A stretch of 6,056 nucleotides of DNA from Comamonadaceae bacterium (GCA_947478935.1 CANJXV010000157.1:1-6056), one strand, 5' to 3'; counted from the first letter of the stretch, positions 1 through 6,056 are shown. Numbers and translations are program-made. The notes: a model not told the origin generated them from the sequence alone.

Positions 1-141
1 AGATCGATGAATACGGTTGATGAGGAGGAAATTACAATGATTCAAAACAGATTGAATAACAGACCGAGGAAAAGACTTGGATTCAAAACACCTTCAGAGG
101 TGTTCCATCAATCTTTAAAGCGCGTTGCGCTTCGAACTTGA
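1..141 (+). CDS. IS30-family transposase, C-terminal end (partial, 5' end outside window)
   Basis: The frame is open from base 1 to a TGA at 139-141 and gives 46 residues. It contains the stretch RLNNRPRKRLGFKTPSEVF (residues 18-36) and ends in SLKRVALRT. The pattern LNxRPRKxLGxxTPxEVF followed by a VALRT-like tail is the characteristic C-terminus of IS30-family DDE transposases, which cut and join the ends of their own insertion sequence. The DDE catalytic core would lie upstream of the window, so it cannot be said whether the gene is intact. The stretch is clearly more AT-rich than the sugar genes that follow, which fits a mobile element rather than part of the cluster. Family assignment is from recognised motifs; no search was run. 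Confidence 0.85.
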   Translation, partial: RSMNTVDEEEITMIQNRLNNRPRKRLGFKTPSEVFHQSLKRVALRT

Positions 142-148
142 ATCCGCC
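1..148 (+). mobile_element. Right-hand end of an IS30-family insertion sequence (partial)
   Basis: The transposase tail ends at 141. In many IS30-family elements the right inverted repeat overlaps the last transposase codons and runs slightly past the stop. Bases about 124-148, from the GTTGCGCTTCG stretch through CCGCC, look like such an end from memory of the family. The left end is outside the window, so neither the inverted repeat pair nor a target-site duplication can be confirmed. The right boundary is approximate by several bases. Confidence 0.55.
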
Positions 149-188
149 CTTTTTAAAAGATCCCTGAGTTTAGAAAAAAACATTATTT
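142..188 (+). other. AT-rich leader between the IS end and gmd
   Basis: This short stretch separates the transposase stop from the first sugar gene. From about 149 to 188 it has only 9 G/C in 40 bases by hand count, against well over 50% in the genes downstream. Such a stretch is a natural place for a promoter, but I could not pair a good -35 with a good -10 hexamer. The best weak pair is TTCGAA at 131-136 with TAAAAG at 154-159, spaced 17. No strong Shine-Dalgarno sequence precedes the gmd ATG. Transcription may start here, inside the insertion sequence, or further upstream. Confidence 0.35.
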
Positions 189-1229
189 ATGATGAGTAAA
201 ATTGCATTAATTACCGGGATTACAGGCCAAGACGGCGCCTACTTGGCCCATCTGTTACTGGACAAAGGCTATACCGTATATGGCTCCTACCGCCGCACCA
301 GCTCCGTCAACTTCTGGCGCCTGGATGACCTTGGTGGCCACACCCACCCGAACCTGCATTTGGTGGAATATGACCTTACGGACCTAGGTTCTAGCATCGC
401 GCTTGTGCAAAAGGTGCAGCCCGATGAAATCTACAACCTGGCAGCCCAAAGCTTTGTCGGTGTCAGCTTTGACCAACCGAGCACGACTGCACAGATTACG
501 GGTATCGGCGCCTTGAACTTGTTGGAAGCGATCCGTTTGGTTAATCCAAAAATTCGCTTCTACCAGGCATCCACTTCTGAGATGTTTGGCAAGGTCCAAG
601 CCATTCCCCAGATTGAAGAGACGCCGTTTTATCCCCGAAGCCCCTACGGCGTAGCCAAGCTGTATGCCCACTGGATGACGGTTAACTACCGTGAGAGCTA
701 CGGTATTTTTGGTTCTAGCGGTATCTTGTTCAACCACGAGTCGCCGCTGCGCGGGCAAGAATTCGTGACCCGCAAGATTACAGACAGTGTGGCCAAAATC
801 AAACTGGGTAAGTTGGACTGCATGGAGCTTGGCAACATCGACGCCAAGCGCGACTGGGGTTATGCCAAGGAGTATGTGGAGGGTATGTGGCGCATGCTAC
901 AGGCCGACGAGCCAGATACCTTTGTGTTGGCCACCAACCGTACTGAGACGGTGCGTGATTTTGTGCAAATGGCCTTCAAGGGCGCAGGTATTGCCGTCGA
1001 GTTCCGTGGCACCGCAGAGTCCGAGACTGCGGTCGACATAGCTACCGGCAAGACCGTGATGCGTATCAACCCCAAGTTCTACCGGCCCGCCGAAGTGGAG
1101 CTGCTGATTGGCAACCCGTCTAAGGCCAAAGCCAAGCTGGGCTGGGAGCCACAGACTACGCTAGAGCAGCTGTGCCAGATGATGGTCCAAGCGGACTTAC
1201 GACGTAACCAGGCCGGATTTTCGTTTTGA
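189..1229 (+). CDS. gmd: GDP-mannose 4,6-dehydratase
   Basis: This cytoplasmic NADP-dependent enzyme turns GDP-D-mannose into GDP-4-keto-6-deoxy-D-mannose, the shared precursor of GDP-D-rhamnose and GDP-L-fucose. The 346-residue product is a typical length for this extended short-chain dehydrogenase. It opens with the nucleotide-binding motif TGITGQDG (G10, G13, G16). RRTSS at 35-39 fits the NADP-binding loop. The catalytic residues align with the E. coli enzyme (T132, E134, Y156, K160) as T129 and E131 in STSEMFG, and Y153 and K157 in YGVAK. NHESPLRG (182-189) and RDWGYAKEYV (221-230) are further Gmd signatures, and the C-terminus keeps the RPAEV and LGNP/IGNP-type block. The gene starts with two adjacent ATGs (189 and 192) and neither has a clear ribosome binding site, so the start is uncertain by one codon. 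Its stop overlaps the next gene by 4 bases. Confidence 0.97.
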   Translation: MMSKIALITGITGQDGAYLAHLLLDKGYTVYGSYRRTSSVNFWRLDDLGGHTHPNLHLVEYDLTDLGSSIALVQKVQPDEIYNLAAQSFVGVSFDQPSTTAQITGIGALNLLEAIRLVNPKIRFYQASTSEMFGKVQAIPQIEETPFYPRSPYGVAKLYAHWMTVNYRESYGIFGSSGILFNHESPLRGQEFVTRKITDSVAKIKLGKLDCMELGNIDAKRDWGYAKEYVEGMWRMLQADEPDTFVLATNRTETVRDFVQMAFKGAGIAVEFRGTAESETAVDIATGKTVMRINPKFYRPAEVELLIGNPSKAKAKLGWEPQTTLEQLCQMMVQADLRRNQAGFSF

Positions 1230-2089
1230 AGATTCTGCTGACTGGCGCAATAGGCTTCACTGGGCGCCATTTTCTAAAGGCCGCGCAGGCCTTAGGCCAC
1301 ACGGTGGAGCCGCTACTGGCGGACTTAACGGACAAGCCCGCCCTAAGCGCCGAGGTGCTCAAGGCCGCGCCAGACGCGGTAGTACATTTGGCGGGTATCA
1401 GCTTTGTGGGGCATGCGGACGATGCTGCCTTTTACGCAGTCAATGTGGTGGGCACCACCAACTTACTTGCAGCGCTGGCACAGTTGCCCGCCCCGCCGAA
1501 AAAAATCTTGCTGGCAAGCAGTGCCAATGTGTATGGCAATTGCGAAGCTTCGCCCATCAGTGAAGCGCAGGCAACGGCGCCGGTAAACCACTATGCCATG
1601 AGTAAGCTGTCCATGGAGGGAATGGCCCGCACCTACATGGACAGATTGCCAATCGTGATCACCCGGCCCTTTAATTACACCGGCACAGGCCACGACCTTA
1701 ACTTTGTTATTCCAAAATTGGTGGACCACTTTGCCAAGCGTGCACCGCGTATCGCGCTGGGCAACCTGCACGTGGAGCGTGAATTTAACGATGTCCACAT
1801 GGTCTGCGCGGCCTACCTTCACCTGCTCAACATTGGCGAGCCTGGCCAGACGTACAACGTCTGCTCCGGGCGCCCGCATACCTTGCAGCGCGTTATCGAC
1901 GAACTTACCCGCCTCACACAACACCAAATGCACGTGGAGGTGAACCCGGCATTTGTGCGTGCCAACGAGTTACATCGACTATGCGGGGACCCCGGAAAGT
2001 TGCATCGCTTATTTGGCCAGCATGGGATAACGCTAAATGAGCCATCATTGCCCACGATGCTCAAAGAAATGCTGGAAGCGGCCACCTGA
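1226..2089 (+). CDS. rmd: GDP-4-keto-6-deoxy-D-mannose reductase (GDP-D-rhamnose forming), probable
   Basis: This is a 287-residue extended SDR. It has an N-terminal Rossmann motif TGAIGFTG (G7, G10, G13), HLAGISFVG at 54-62, the active-site region SSANVYG (98-104) and a Y123xxxK127 catalytic pair. RPFNYTGTG (147-155) and REFNDVHMV (185-193) are typical of sugar-nucleotide SDRs in this branch. Position directly after gmd and the overall pattern fit Rmd, which reduces the 4-keto group to give GDP-D-rhamnose, as in the P. aeruginosa A-band locus. The start is a TTG at 1226: it sits just before the Rossmann strand, an in-frame TAA lies at 1205-1207, and no ATG or GTG lies between. The TTGA overlap with gmd suggests translational coupling. 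A different 4-keto reductase (for example one giving GDP-6-deoxy-talose) cannot be excluded from sequence alone. Confidence 0.85.
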   Translation: MKILLTGAIGFTGRHFLKAAQALGHTVEPLLADLTDKPALSAEVLKAAPDAVVHLAGISFVGHADDAAFYAVNVVGTTNLLAALAQLPAPPKKILLASSANVYGNCEASPISEAQATAPVNHYAMSKLSMEGMARTYMDRLPIVITRPFNYTGTGHDLNFVIPKLVDHFAKRAPRIALGNLHVEREFNDVHMVCAAYLHLLNIGEPGQTYNVCSGRPHTLQRVIDELTRLTQHQMHVEVNPAFVRANELHRLCGDPGKLHRLFGQHGITLNEPSLPTMLKEMLEAAT

Positions 2090-2090
2090 T

Positions 2091-3227
2091 ATGCGCGTGG
2101 CATTCAACGCCACAGCCCTATTGAGTCCCCTCACGGGAATTGGCCAATACGGCTTGCACTTGGCTAGAAACTTGTCTAAGTTGCCCGGCCTGGAGTTCGA
2201 TTATTTTTACGGTGCGTTTTGGGACAAGCAGCTAAAAGAAAGTGGAGTGTCTGCTTCGGCGGCGGCCGCCTTACCTTGGTTGCGGCGCCACATTCCTTAC
2301 TCATACGAGTTGCGGCGCTGGGTGCAAAACAATCGCTTCGCTCGGCACGCCAGTCCATCGCGGTTTGATGTGTACCACGAGCCCAATATATTACCCTTGC
2401 GCTTTGATGGCCCCACGGTCATTTCGGTGCATGATCTGTCTTGGATCCGCTACCCCGAAACACACCCACCAGAGCGCGTTCGCGCGATGAATCGCTACTT
2501 CGAAGCGGGGCTACGTCAGGCCAGCGCCATCATCACCGATGCCCAGTCCGTCAAGCAGGAGTTGCTTGAGACTTTTGGCTTGGCATCCGATTTCGTGACA
2601 GCGATTCCCCTTGGCGTGGATGCCACCTTTACACCACAGACCGCGGCCCAGACCCGTTTGGCCCGAGAAAAGTACGGGCTGGCACATGGCCAATACTTTT
2701 TGGCGGTAGGCACATTGGAGCCGCGCAAAAATTTGGCCACTGCGCTGCTCGCTTACCAGCAGTTGCCCCCAGATGTGCGCGCGCGGTATCCATTGGTGCT
2801 TATTGGCATGAAGGGCTGGCATACCAGCGCCTTGGAGCGCCAGATGGCGCCCATGGTTCAGGCCGGGCAAGTGCGTCAGCTAGGCTACGTTTCGCGCGCT
2901 GATCTGGTGTCACTAATGGCGGCTGCGCGCGCGCTGGTTTATCCGTCGATCTACGAAGGTTTTGGTTTGCCACCGCTAGAGGCCATGGCCTGTGGCACCC
3001 CCGTCATTTGTTCGGACGCTTCATCCCTCCCGGAGGTGGTTGGCAATGCGGGGATAATGGTCCAAGCGTTGGATGATGTGGCTCTGTGTCACGCCATGAG
3101 CCACTTAGTGCAGGACGAGTCTGCCTGGCTGGCCTTCAAAGAAAAGTCGCTTGTGCGTGCGCAAGAGTTCACCTGGCATGCTTGCGCCACCAAGACGCTG
3201 AAGGTTTACCAATCCGTTGTGGCCTAG
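2091..3227 (+). CDS. GT4-family glycosyltransferase, WbpY/WbdB-like
   Basis: This 378-residue GT-B glycosyltransferase probably transfers D-rhamnose or D-mannose from its GDP donor to the lipid-linked chain on the cytoplasmic side of the inner membrane. The N-terminal domain starts MRVAFNATALLSPLTGIGQY, a glycine-rich acceptor-side opening seen in A-band WbpY and mannan WbdB-type enzymes. HDLSWIRYPE begins at H114. The C-terminal donor domain has VGTLEPRKN (206-214) and the EX7E motif as E289 and E297 in EGFGLPPLE, then AMACGTPVI. The start is taken at the ATG at 2091, one base after the rmd stop. A longer reading from 2037 would add 18 residues lying wholly inside rmd, with no similarity to the family. 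GGAAG at 2074-2078 is a distant possible ribosome binding site. Exact donor and linkage are inferred from neighbours. Confidence 0.88.
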   Translation: MRVAFNATALLSPLTGIGQYGLHLARNLSKLPGLEFDYFYGAFWDKQLKESGVSASAAAALPWLRRHIPYSYELRRWVQNNRFARHASPSRFDVYHEPNILPLRFDGPTVISVHDLSWIRYPETHPPERVRAMNRYFEAGLRQASAIITDAQSVKQELLETFGLASDFVTAIPLGVDATFTPQTAAQTRLAREKYGLAHGQYFLAVGTLEPRKNLATALLAYQQLPPDVRARYPLVLIGMKGWHTSALERQMAPMVQAGQVRQLGYVSRADLVSLMAAARALVYPSIYEGFGLPPLEAMACGTPVICSDASSLPEVVGNAGIMVQALDDVALCHAMSHLVQDESAWLAFKEKSLVRAQEFTWHACATKTLKVYQSVVA

Positions 3228-3253
3228 ATAACTAAATAATGACCGCCTAGATT

Positions 3254-4396
3254 GTGAAGGTTTTACATTTTTTTAAGACTGCGCTTCCCGAGACTCGGGG
3301 TGGGATAGAGCAGGTCATCAACCAGCTGTGCCGGGGCGCGAGCCAGTACGGGATTGAGAGCGATGTCTTGGCCTTGTCGCAGGGTACAGACCAAAGAAGC
3401 TTTGATTACGACGGTTACCGTAATCACCGTGCCAAGCTGAATTTTCATCTGGCGTCCACCGGGTTTTCCTTCTCTGCGTTCGCCCGATTTTCTGAGCTGG
3501 CACAGCAGGCTGACTTGATTCATTACCACTTTCCATGGCCTCTCATGGACTTGGTGCATTTTGCGACCCGCGTGAAAAAGCCGTCGCTTGTAACTTACCA
3601 CTCGGATGTGGTGCGACAAAAAAATCTATTGCGGGTGTATCGTCCTTTGATGAATGCATTTTTGGGCAGTACCAAGCGCATCGTGGCGTCATCGCCCAAT
3701 TACCTTCAAACTAGCGAAGTACTGCAAAAATTTTCGGACAAGGTTTCGGTGATTACCTATGGACTGGATAAATCGACCTACCCGGTGCCGACCGCTTCAA
3801 GTATGTCTGCGTGGGCGGAAAGGCTGGGCCCCAAGTTCTTTTTGTTTGTAGGTGTGCTGCGGTATTACAAGGGGCTGCATATTCTGATTGAAGCGGCCAA
3901 AGGGCTCGATTTCCCAATCGTGATTGCAGGTGCCGGCCCGATCGAGTCTGAATTAAAGCAGCAGGCAGAAAACCTAGGGCTGAAGAACATTCACTTTTTA
4001 GGGTATTTGACGGAGGAAGACAAGGCAGCATTGCTAACGCTGTGCTATGCGGTCGTATTTCCCTCGCACTTGCGATCGGAGTCGTTTGGGGTTTCCTTGT
4101 TGGAAGGGGCTATGTTTCGTAAACCCCTAATTTCTAGTGAAATCGGTACCGGCACGACCTATATTAATATTGCGAACGTAACTGGGCTAGTGGTGCCGCC
4201 CAGCGACCCGATAGCTCTGCACAAGGCAATGCAGCAACTTGCAGACCACCCGCAGGAAGCGCAAGCAATGGGGCTTCGTGCCCAGGAGCGTTACTGGAGC
4301 CATTTCACTGCAGAAAAGATGGTTTCGAACTACGTGGATTTGTATAAAGAGTTGGTGGGCTCTAAGTCCGCACAAAGTTTTAACCGTATCGGCTAA
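3254..4396 (+). CDS. GT4-family glycosyltransferase, WbpZ/WbdC-like
   Basis: This 380-residue GT-B enzyme opens with MKVLHFFKTALPETRGGIEQ, the usual start of WbpZ/WbdC-type transferases. Further landmarks are YHFPWPLMD (91-99), TYHSDVVRQK (114-123), VASSPNYL (144-151), FLFVGVLRYYKGLHIL (196-211), FPSHLRSESFGVSLLEG (269-285, EX7E glutamates E276 and E284) and EIGTGTTYIN (296-305). This ordered series matches what I recall of E. coli WbdC, which adds the first mannose to the lipid-linked GlcNAc primer, and of P. aeruginosa WbpZ for D-rhamnose. Here it probably adds an early rhamnose or mannose. The GTG at 3254 is the only sensible start, because an in-frame TAG lies at 3248-3250, and no clear ribosome binding site is visible. 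Parts of the gene are richer in A+T than its neighbours. Donor sugar is inferred from context. Confidence 0.87.
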   Translation: MKVLHFFKTALPETRGGIEQVINQLCRGASQYGIESDVLALSQGTDQRSFDYDGYRNHRAKLNFHLASTGFSFSAFARFSELAQQADLIHYHFPWPLMDLVHFATRVKKPSLVTYHSDVVRQKNLLRVYRPLMNAFLGSTKRIVASSPNYLQTSEVLQKFSDKVSVITYGLDKSTYPVPTASSMSAWAERLGPKFFLFVGVLRYYKGLHILIEAAKGLDFPIVIAGAGPIESELKQQAENLGLKNIHFLGYLTEEDKAALLTLCYAVVFPSHLRSESFGVSLLEGAMFRKPLISSEIGTGTTYINIANVTGLVVPPSDPIALHKAMQQLADHPQEAQAMGLRAQERYWSHFTAEKMVSNYVDLYKELVGSKSAQSFNRIG

Positions 4397-4423
4397 GGAT
4401 AATGAGCCGATCCCTTATCTAGT

Positions 4424-4430
4424 GGAGGAG
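4424..4430 (+). promoter_or_regulatory. Ribosome binding site for fcl
   Basis: GGAGGAG lies 9 bases before the GTG at 4440 and is a near-perfect match to the anti-Shine-Dalgarno sequence. It decides the start: the same frame is open back to 4239 but that extension lies inside the preceding glycosyltransferase gene. This is the strongest ribosome binding site in the window. Confidence 0.8.
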
Positions 4431-4439
4431 TTACCCGCC

Positions 4440-5399
4440 GTGACTGAAAAATACTTCGTCGCCGGCCACAAGGGCCTTGTCGGCTCGGCCATCGTGCGTA
4501 CCCTGCTGGGACAAGGCGTCTTGCCCAGCCAAATCGTGAGTCGTACGCGCAACGAGCTAGACCTTTGCAATCAGCAGGCTGTGCACGACTTCTTTGCCAC
4601 CGAGCGTCCCACCCAGGTCTATATGGCCGCAGCAAAAGTGGGAGGCATTTATGCCAACAACACCTACCCCGCTGACTTCATTTACGACAACTTGATGGTG
4701 CAGGCAAACGTAATCCATGCAGCGCACATCAATGGCGTGCAAAAGCTCATGTTTCTGGGGTCAAGTTGCATCTACCCGCGTTTGGCGGCGCAGCCCATGA
4801 CCGAAGATGCGCTCATGTCTGGCATGCTAGAGCCCACCAACGAGCCCTATGGCGTGGCCAAAATTGCCGGTATCAAGCTGTGCGAGAGCTACAACCGCCA
4901 GTATGGGAGGGACTATCGCAGCGTCATGCCAACCAATCTCTACGGGCCGGGCGATAACTACCATCCGGAAAACAGCCATGTGATCCCCGCGCTCATCCGC
5001 CGTTTTCATGAAGCCAAGATAAGCGGAGCGCCCGAGGTAGTCATCTGGGGTACGGGCACACCGCGCCGCGAGTTTCTGTACGTGGACGATATGGCTGCGG
5101 CCAGCGTCTTTGTGATGCAGTTGCCTTTGGCCACCTATCAGGCGCATACCCAGCCCATGCAAAGCCACATCAATGTAGGCTCGGGCGCAGACGTGACGAT
5201 TGCCGAAGTGGCACACGCAGTGGCCCAGACCGTGGCTTATACCGGTGCAGTCACTTTCGATAAATCCAAGCCCGATGGTGCACCGCGAAAATGGATGGAC
5301 AGTAGCAAGCTCAACGCGCTGGGCTGGGCGGCTCGAACGTCGCTCAATGTTGGTCTGCACAGAGCCTATGACGATTTCCTGCTGAGCCACGTTAATTGA
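4440..5399 (+). CDS. fcl: GDP-L-fucose synthase (GDP-4-keto-6-deoxymannose 3,5-epimerase-4-reductase)
   Basis: This cytoplasmic bifunctional SDR epimerises C3 and C5 of GDP-4-keto-6-deoxy-D-mannose and then reduces C4 with NADPH to give GDP-L-fucose. The product has 319 residues; E. coli WcaG/Fcl has 321. The N-terminal motif is AGHKGLVGSAI (G9, G12, G15), followed by RTRNELDL (35-42) and AAAKVGGI (63-70), all typical of the family. The catalytic residues of the E. coli enzyme (S107, C109, Y136, K140, H179) correspond to S108, C110, Y137, K141 and H180. LYGPGDNYHPENSHVIPALI begins at 167, and WGTGTPRREFLYVDD at 203. The GTG start at 4440 is set by the strong ribosome binding site and the family length. 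It competes with Rmd for the Gmd product. All key residues are present, so it should be active. Confidence 0.96.
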   Translation: MTEKYFVAGHKGLVGSAIVRTLLGQGVLPSQIVSRTRNELDLCNQQAVHDFFATERPTQVYMAAAKVGGIYANNTYPADFIYDNLMVQANVIHAAHINGVQKLMFLGSSCIYPRLAAQPMTEDALMSGMLEPTNEPYGVAKIAGIKLCESYNRQYGRDYRSVMPTNLYGPGDNYHPENSHVIPALIRRFHEAKISGAPEVVIWGTGTPRREFLYVDDMAAASVFVMQLPLATYQAHTQPMQSHINVGSGADVTIAEVAHAVAQTVAYTGAVTFDKSKPDGAPRKWMDSSKLNALGWAARTSLNVGLHRAYDDFLLSHVN

Positions 5400-5527
5400 A
5401 CCAACGGGATTGAAACACTTTGAATGTCTGTGGCCTTGGACTTGAACCAATTCACCAGACTACGGTGACCTTTTTGAACAAGTTCATTAGCTTGCATGAT
5501 GGTGGGTCAAACCGGTAGCTACTTCAT
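5400..5527 (+). other. 128-base gap without a recognisable gene
   Basis: This is the longest non-coding stretch between genes here; all other gaps are 43 bases or shorter. It has TTGAA four times (about 5410, 5420, 5443 and 5475) but no convincing -35/-10 pair, and no hairpin followed by a T-run. Short frames in it, such as 14 codons from 5424, have no support. It may hold a promoter for the following transferase or be the trace of a rearrangement; the sequence does not decide. Confidence 0.4.
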
Positions 5528-6056
5528 ATGAAACGCATCACTGACCTATTTCTAACCAGCATCGCGACCCTAATTTTTCTCCTGCCCCTAGCAGCCATCG
5601 CGATGGTCGTTCGCCTCACTTCCAAGGGCCCAGCCTTATATTGGTCCGATAGGGTCGGGCGCAATAACCTGATATTCAGGATGCCAAAATTTCGCACCAT
5701 GCGCACGGACACGCCAATCGTCGCTACCCATATGTTGGGTGACCCTGCAAGCTGGCTCACGCCCGTCGGTGCATTTTTGCGCAAAAGCAGCCTGGATGAA
5801 TTACCTCAGCTTTGGAGTATCTTGGCCGGTGACATGACCCTGGTGGGGCCCCGGCCAGCGCTGTTTAACCAAGCTGATTTGATCGCCCTGCGCACAGAGC
5901 TCGGCGTCCATACCCTGACACCCGGTTTGACCGGTTGGGCCCAGGTCAACGGGCGCGATGAATTACCCATTCCCCAAAAGGTGAAGTTTGATGCGGAGTA
6001 CTTGGCGCGTCAAAGTTTTACCTTCGATGTCTATATCCTGTGGCTAACGGTGGTAA
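5528..6056 (+). CDS. Bacterial sugar transferase (polyprenyl-phosphate sugar-1-phosphate transferase, PF02397), 3' end outside window
   Basis: This enzyme type moves a sugar-1-phosphate from a UDP-sugar to undecaprenyl phosphate at the cytoplasmic face of the inner membrane, starting repeat-unit assembly. 176 codons are visible and no stop is reached. A hydrophobic segment at about 8-28, broken by P20, fits the re-entrant membrane helix of PglC-like enzymes. Then follow GPALYWSDRVGR (34-45), KFRTM (54-58), RKSSLDELPQL (85-95) with the catalytic pair D90-E91, GDMTLVGPRPA (101-111) and TPGLTGWAQVNGRDELP (131-147). Because the protein starts directly with this helix, it is the short PglC-type form of about 200 residues, not the long WcaJ/WbaP form with extra membrane helices. 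ATG 5528 is the only start: an in-frame TAG lies at 5516-5518. No strong ribosome binding site is seen (weak GGTAG at 5514-5518). The sugar cannot be named. Confidence 0.93.
   Translation, partial: MKRITDLFLTSIATLIFLLPLAAIAMVVRLTSKGPALYWSDRVGRNNLIFRMPKFRTMRTDTPIVATHMLGDPASWLTPVGAFLRKSSLDELPQLWSILAGDMTLVGPRPALFNQADLIALRTELGVHTLTPGLTGWAQVNGRDELPIPQKVKFDAEYLARQSFTFDVYILWLTVV

Noticed and set aside
131..159. Possible sigma-70 promoter TTCGAA / TAAAAG before gmd
   Set aside because: The spacing is acceptable but both hexamers are poor matches, and part of it lies in the transposase coding end; not strong enough to list as a promoter.
1463..1933. Open frame of 156 codons on the minus strand inside rmd
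   Set aside because: It is antisense to a clearly real SDR gene, shows no recognisable domain, and is the kind of shadow frame common in GC-rich genes.
2037..2090. Longer start for the first glycosyltransferase, adding 18 residues
   Set aside because: The added stretch lies entirely within the rmd coding sequence and reads as a cysteine-rich out-of-frame translation; the ATG at 2091 begins the expected family N-terminus.
2511..2870. Minus-strand open frame of 119 codons in the first glycosyltransferase
   Set aside because: Antisense shadow of a well-supported GT4 gene, with no recognisable motif.
4239..4439. Longer start for fcl, adding 67 residues
   Set aside because: The extension overlaps the preceding glycosyltransferase gene, does not resemble the family, and ignores the strong ribosome binding site at 4424-4430.
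5405..5415. GGGATTGAAAC resembles the 3' end of some CRISPR repeats
   Set aside because: It occurs once, with no regularly spaced copies nearby, so there is no array.
4827..5450. Open frame of 207 codons on the minus strand across the fcl 3' half
   Set aside because: It is long, but antisense to fcl with all its catalytic motifs, and the translation has no domain features; a shadow frame.
5413..5519. Short open frame in the gap (about 34 codons without a good start), and a 14-codon frame at 5424-5468
   Set aside because: No start with a ribosome binding site, no recognised similarity, and the length is expected by chance.

Overview
The window is a plus-strand polysaccharide (O-antigen or exopolysaccharide) biosynthesis locus from a Gram-negative bacterium. 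The moderately high GC, the tightly packed genes and the protein flavour suggest a betaproteobacterium of the Burkholderiales/Comamonadaceae type. That placement is inference from sequence style, not from a marker gene.

Layout. Bases 1-141 encode the last 46 residues of an IS30-family transposase whose start lies outside the window. An AT-rich leader of under 50 bases follows. Then come five complete genes and one cut gene, all in the same direction: gmd (GDP-mannose 4,6-dehydratase, 189-1229); an rmd-like GDP-4-keto-6-deoxy-D-mannose reductase (1226-2089); two GT4-fold glycosyltransferases (2091-3227, WbpY/WbdB-like; 3254-4396, WbpZ/WbdC-like); fcl (GDP-L-fucose synthase, 4440-5399); and, after a 128-base gap, the N-terminal 176 codons of a PF02397 sugar-phosphate transferase (5528 to the window end). 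gmd and rmd overlap by 4 bases, rmd and the first transferase are 1 base apart, and the next gaps are 26 and 43 bases, so the first five genes probably form one transcription unit.

How the genes work together. Gmd converts GDP-D-mannose to GDP-4-keto-6-deoxy-D-mannose. That intermediate can be reduced by Rmd to GDP-D-rhamnose or epimerised and reduced by Fcl to GDP-L-fucose, so the locus encodes both exits from one branch point. The two glycosyltransferases resemble those that start and extend D-rhamnan or mannan chains (the Pseudomonas aeruginosa A-band/common antigen and E. coli O9-type mannan systems). The final gene is of the type that loads the first sugar phosphate onto undecaprenyl phosphate at the inner membrane. 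manA/B/C, a polymerase, and a Wzx flippase or Wzm/Wzt transporter are not in the window and must lie elsewhere.

I see no tRNA, rRNA, CRISPR array or convincing terminator. I also see no clearly undescribed system. The points most worth a second look are the dual rhamnose/fucose branch, the IS30 end against the first gene of the cluster, and the pairing of A-band-type glycosyltransferases with a PglC/WcaJ-type initiating enzyme.
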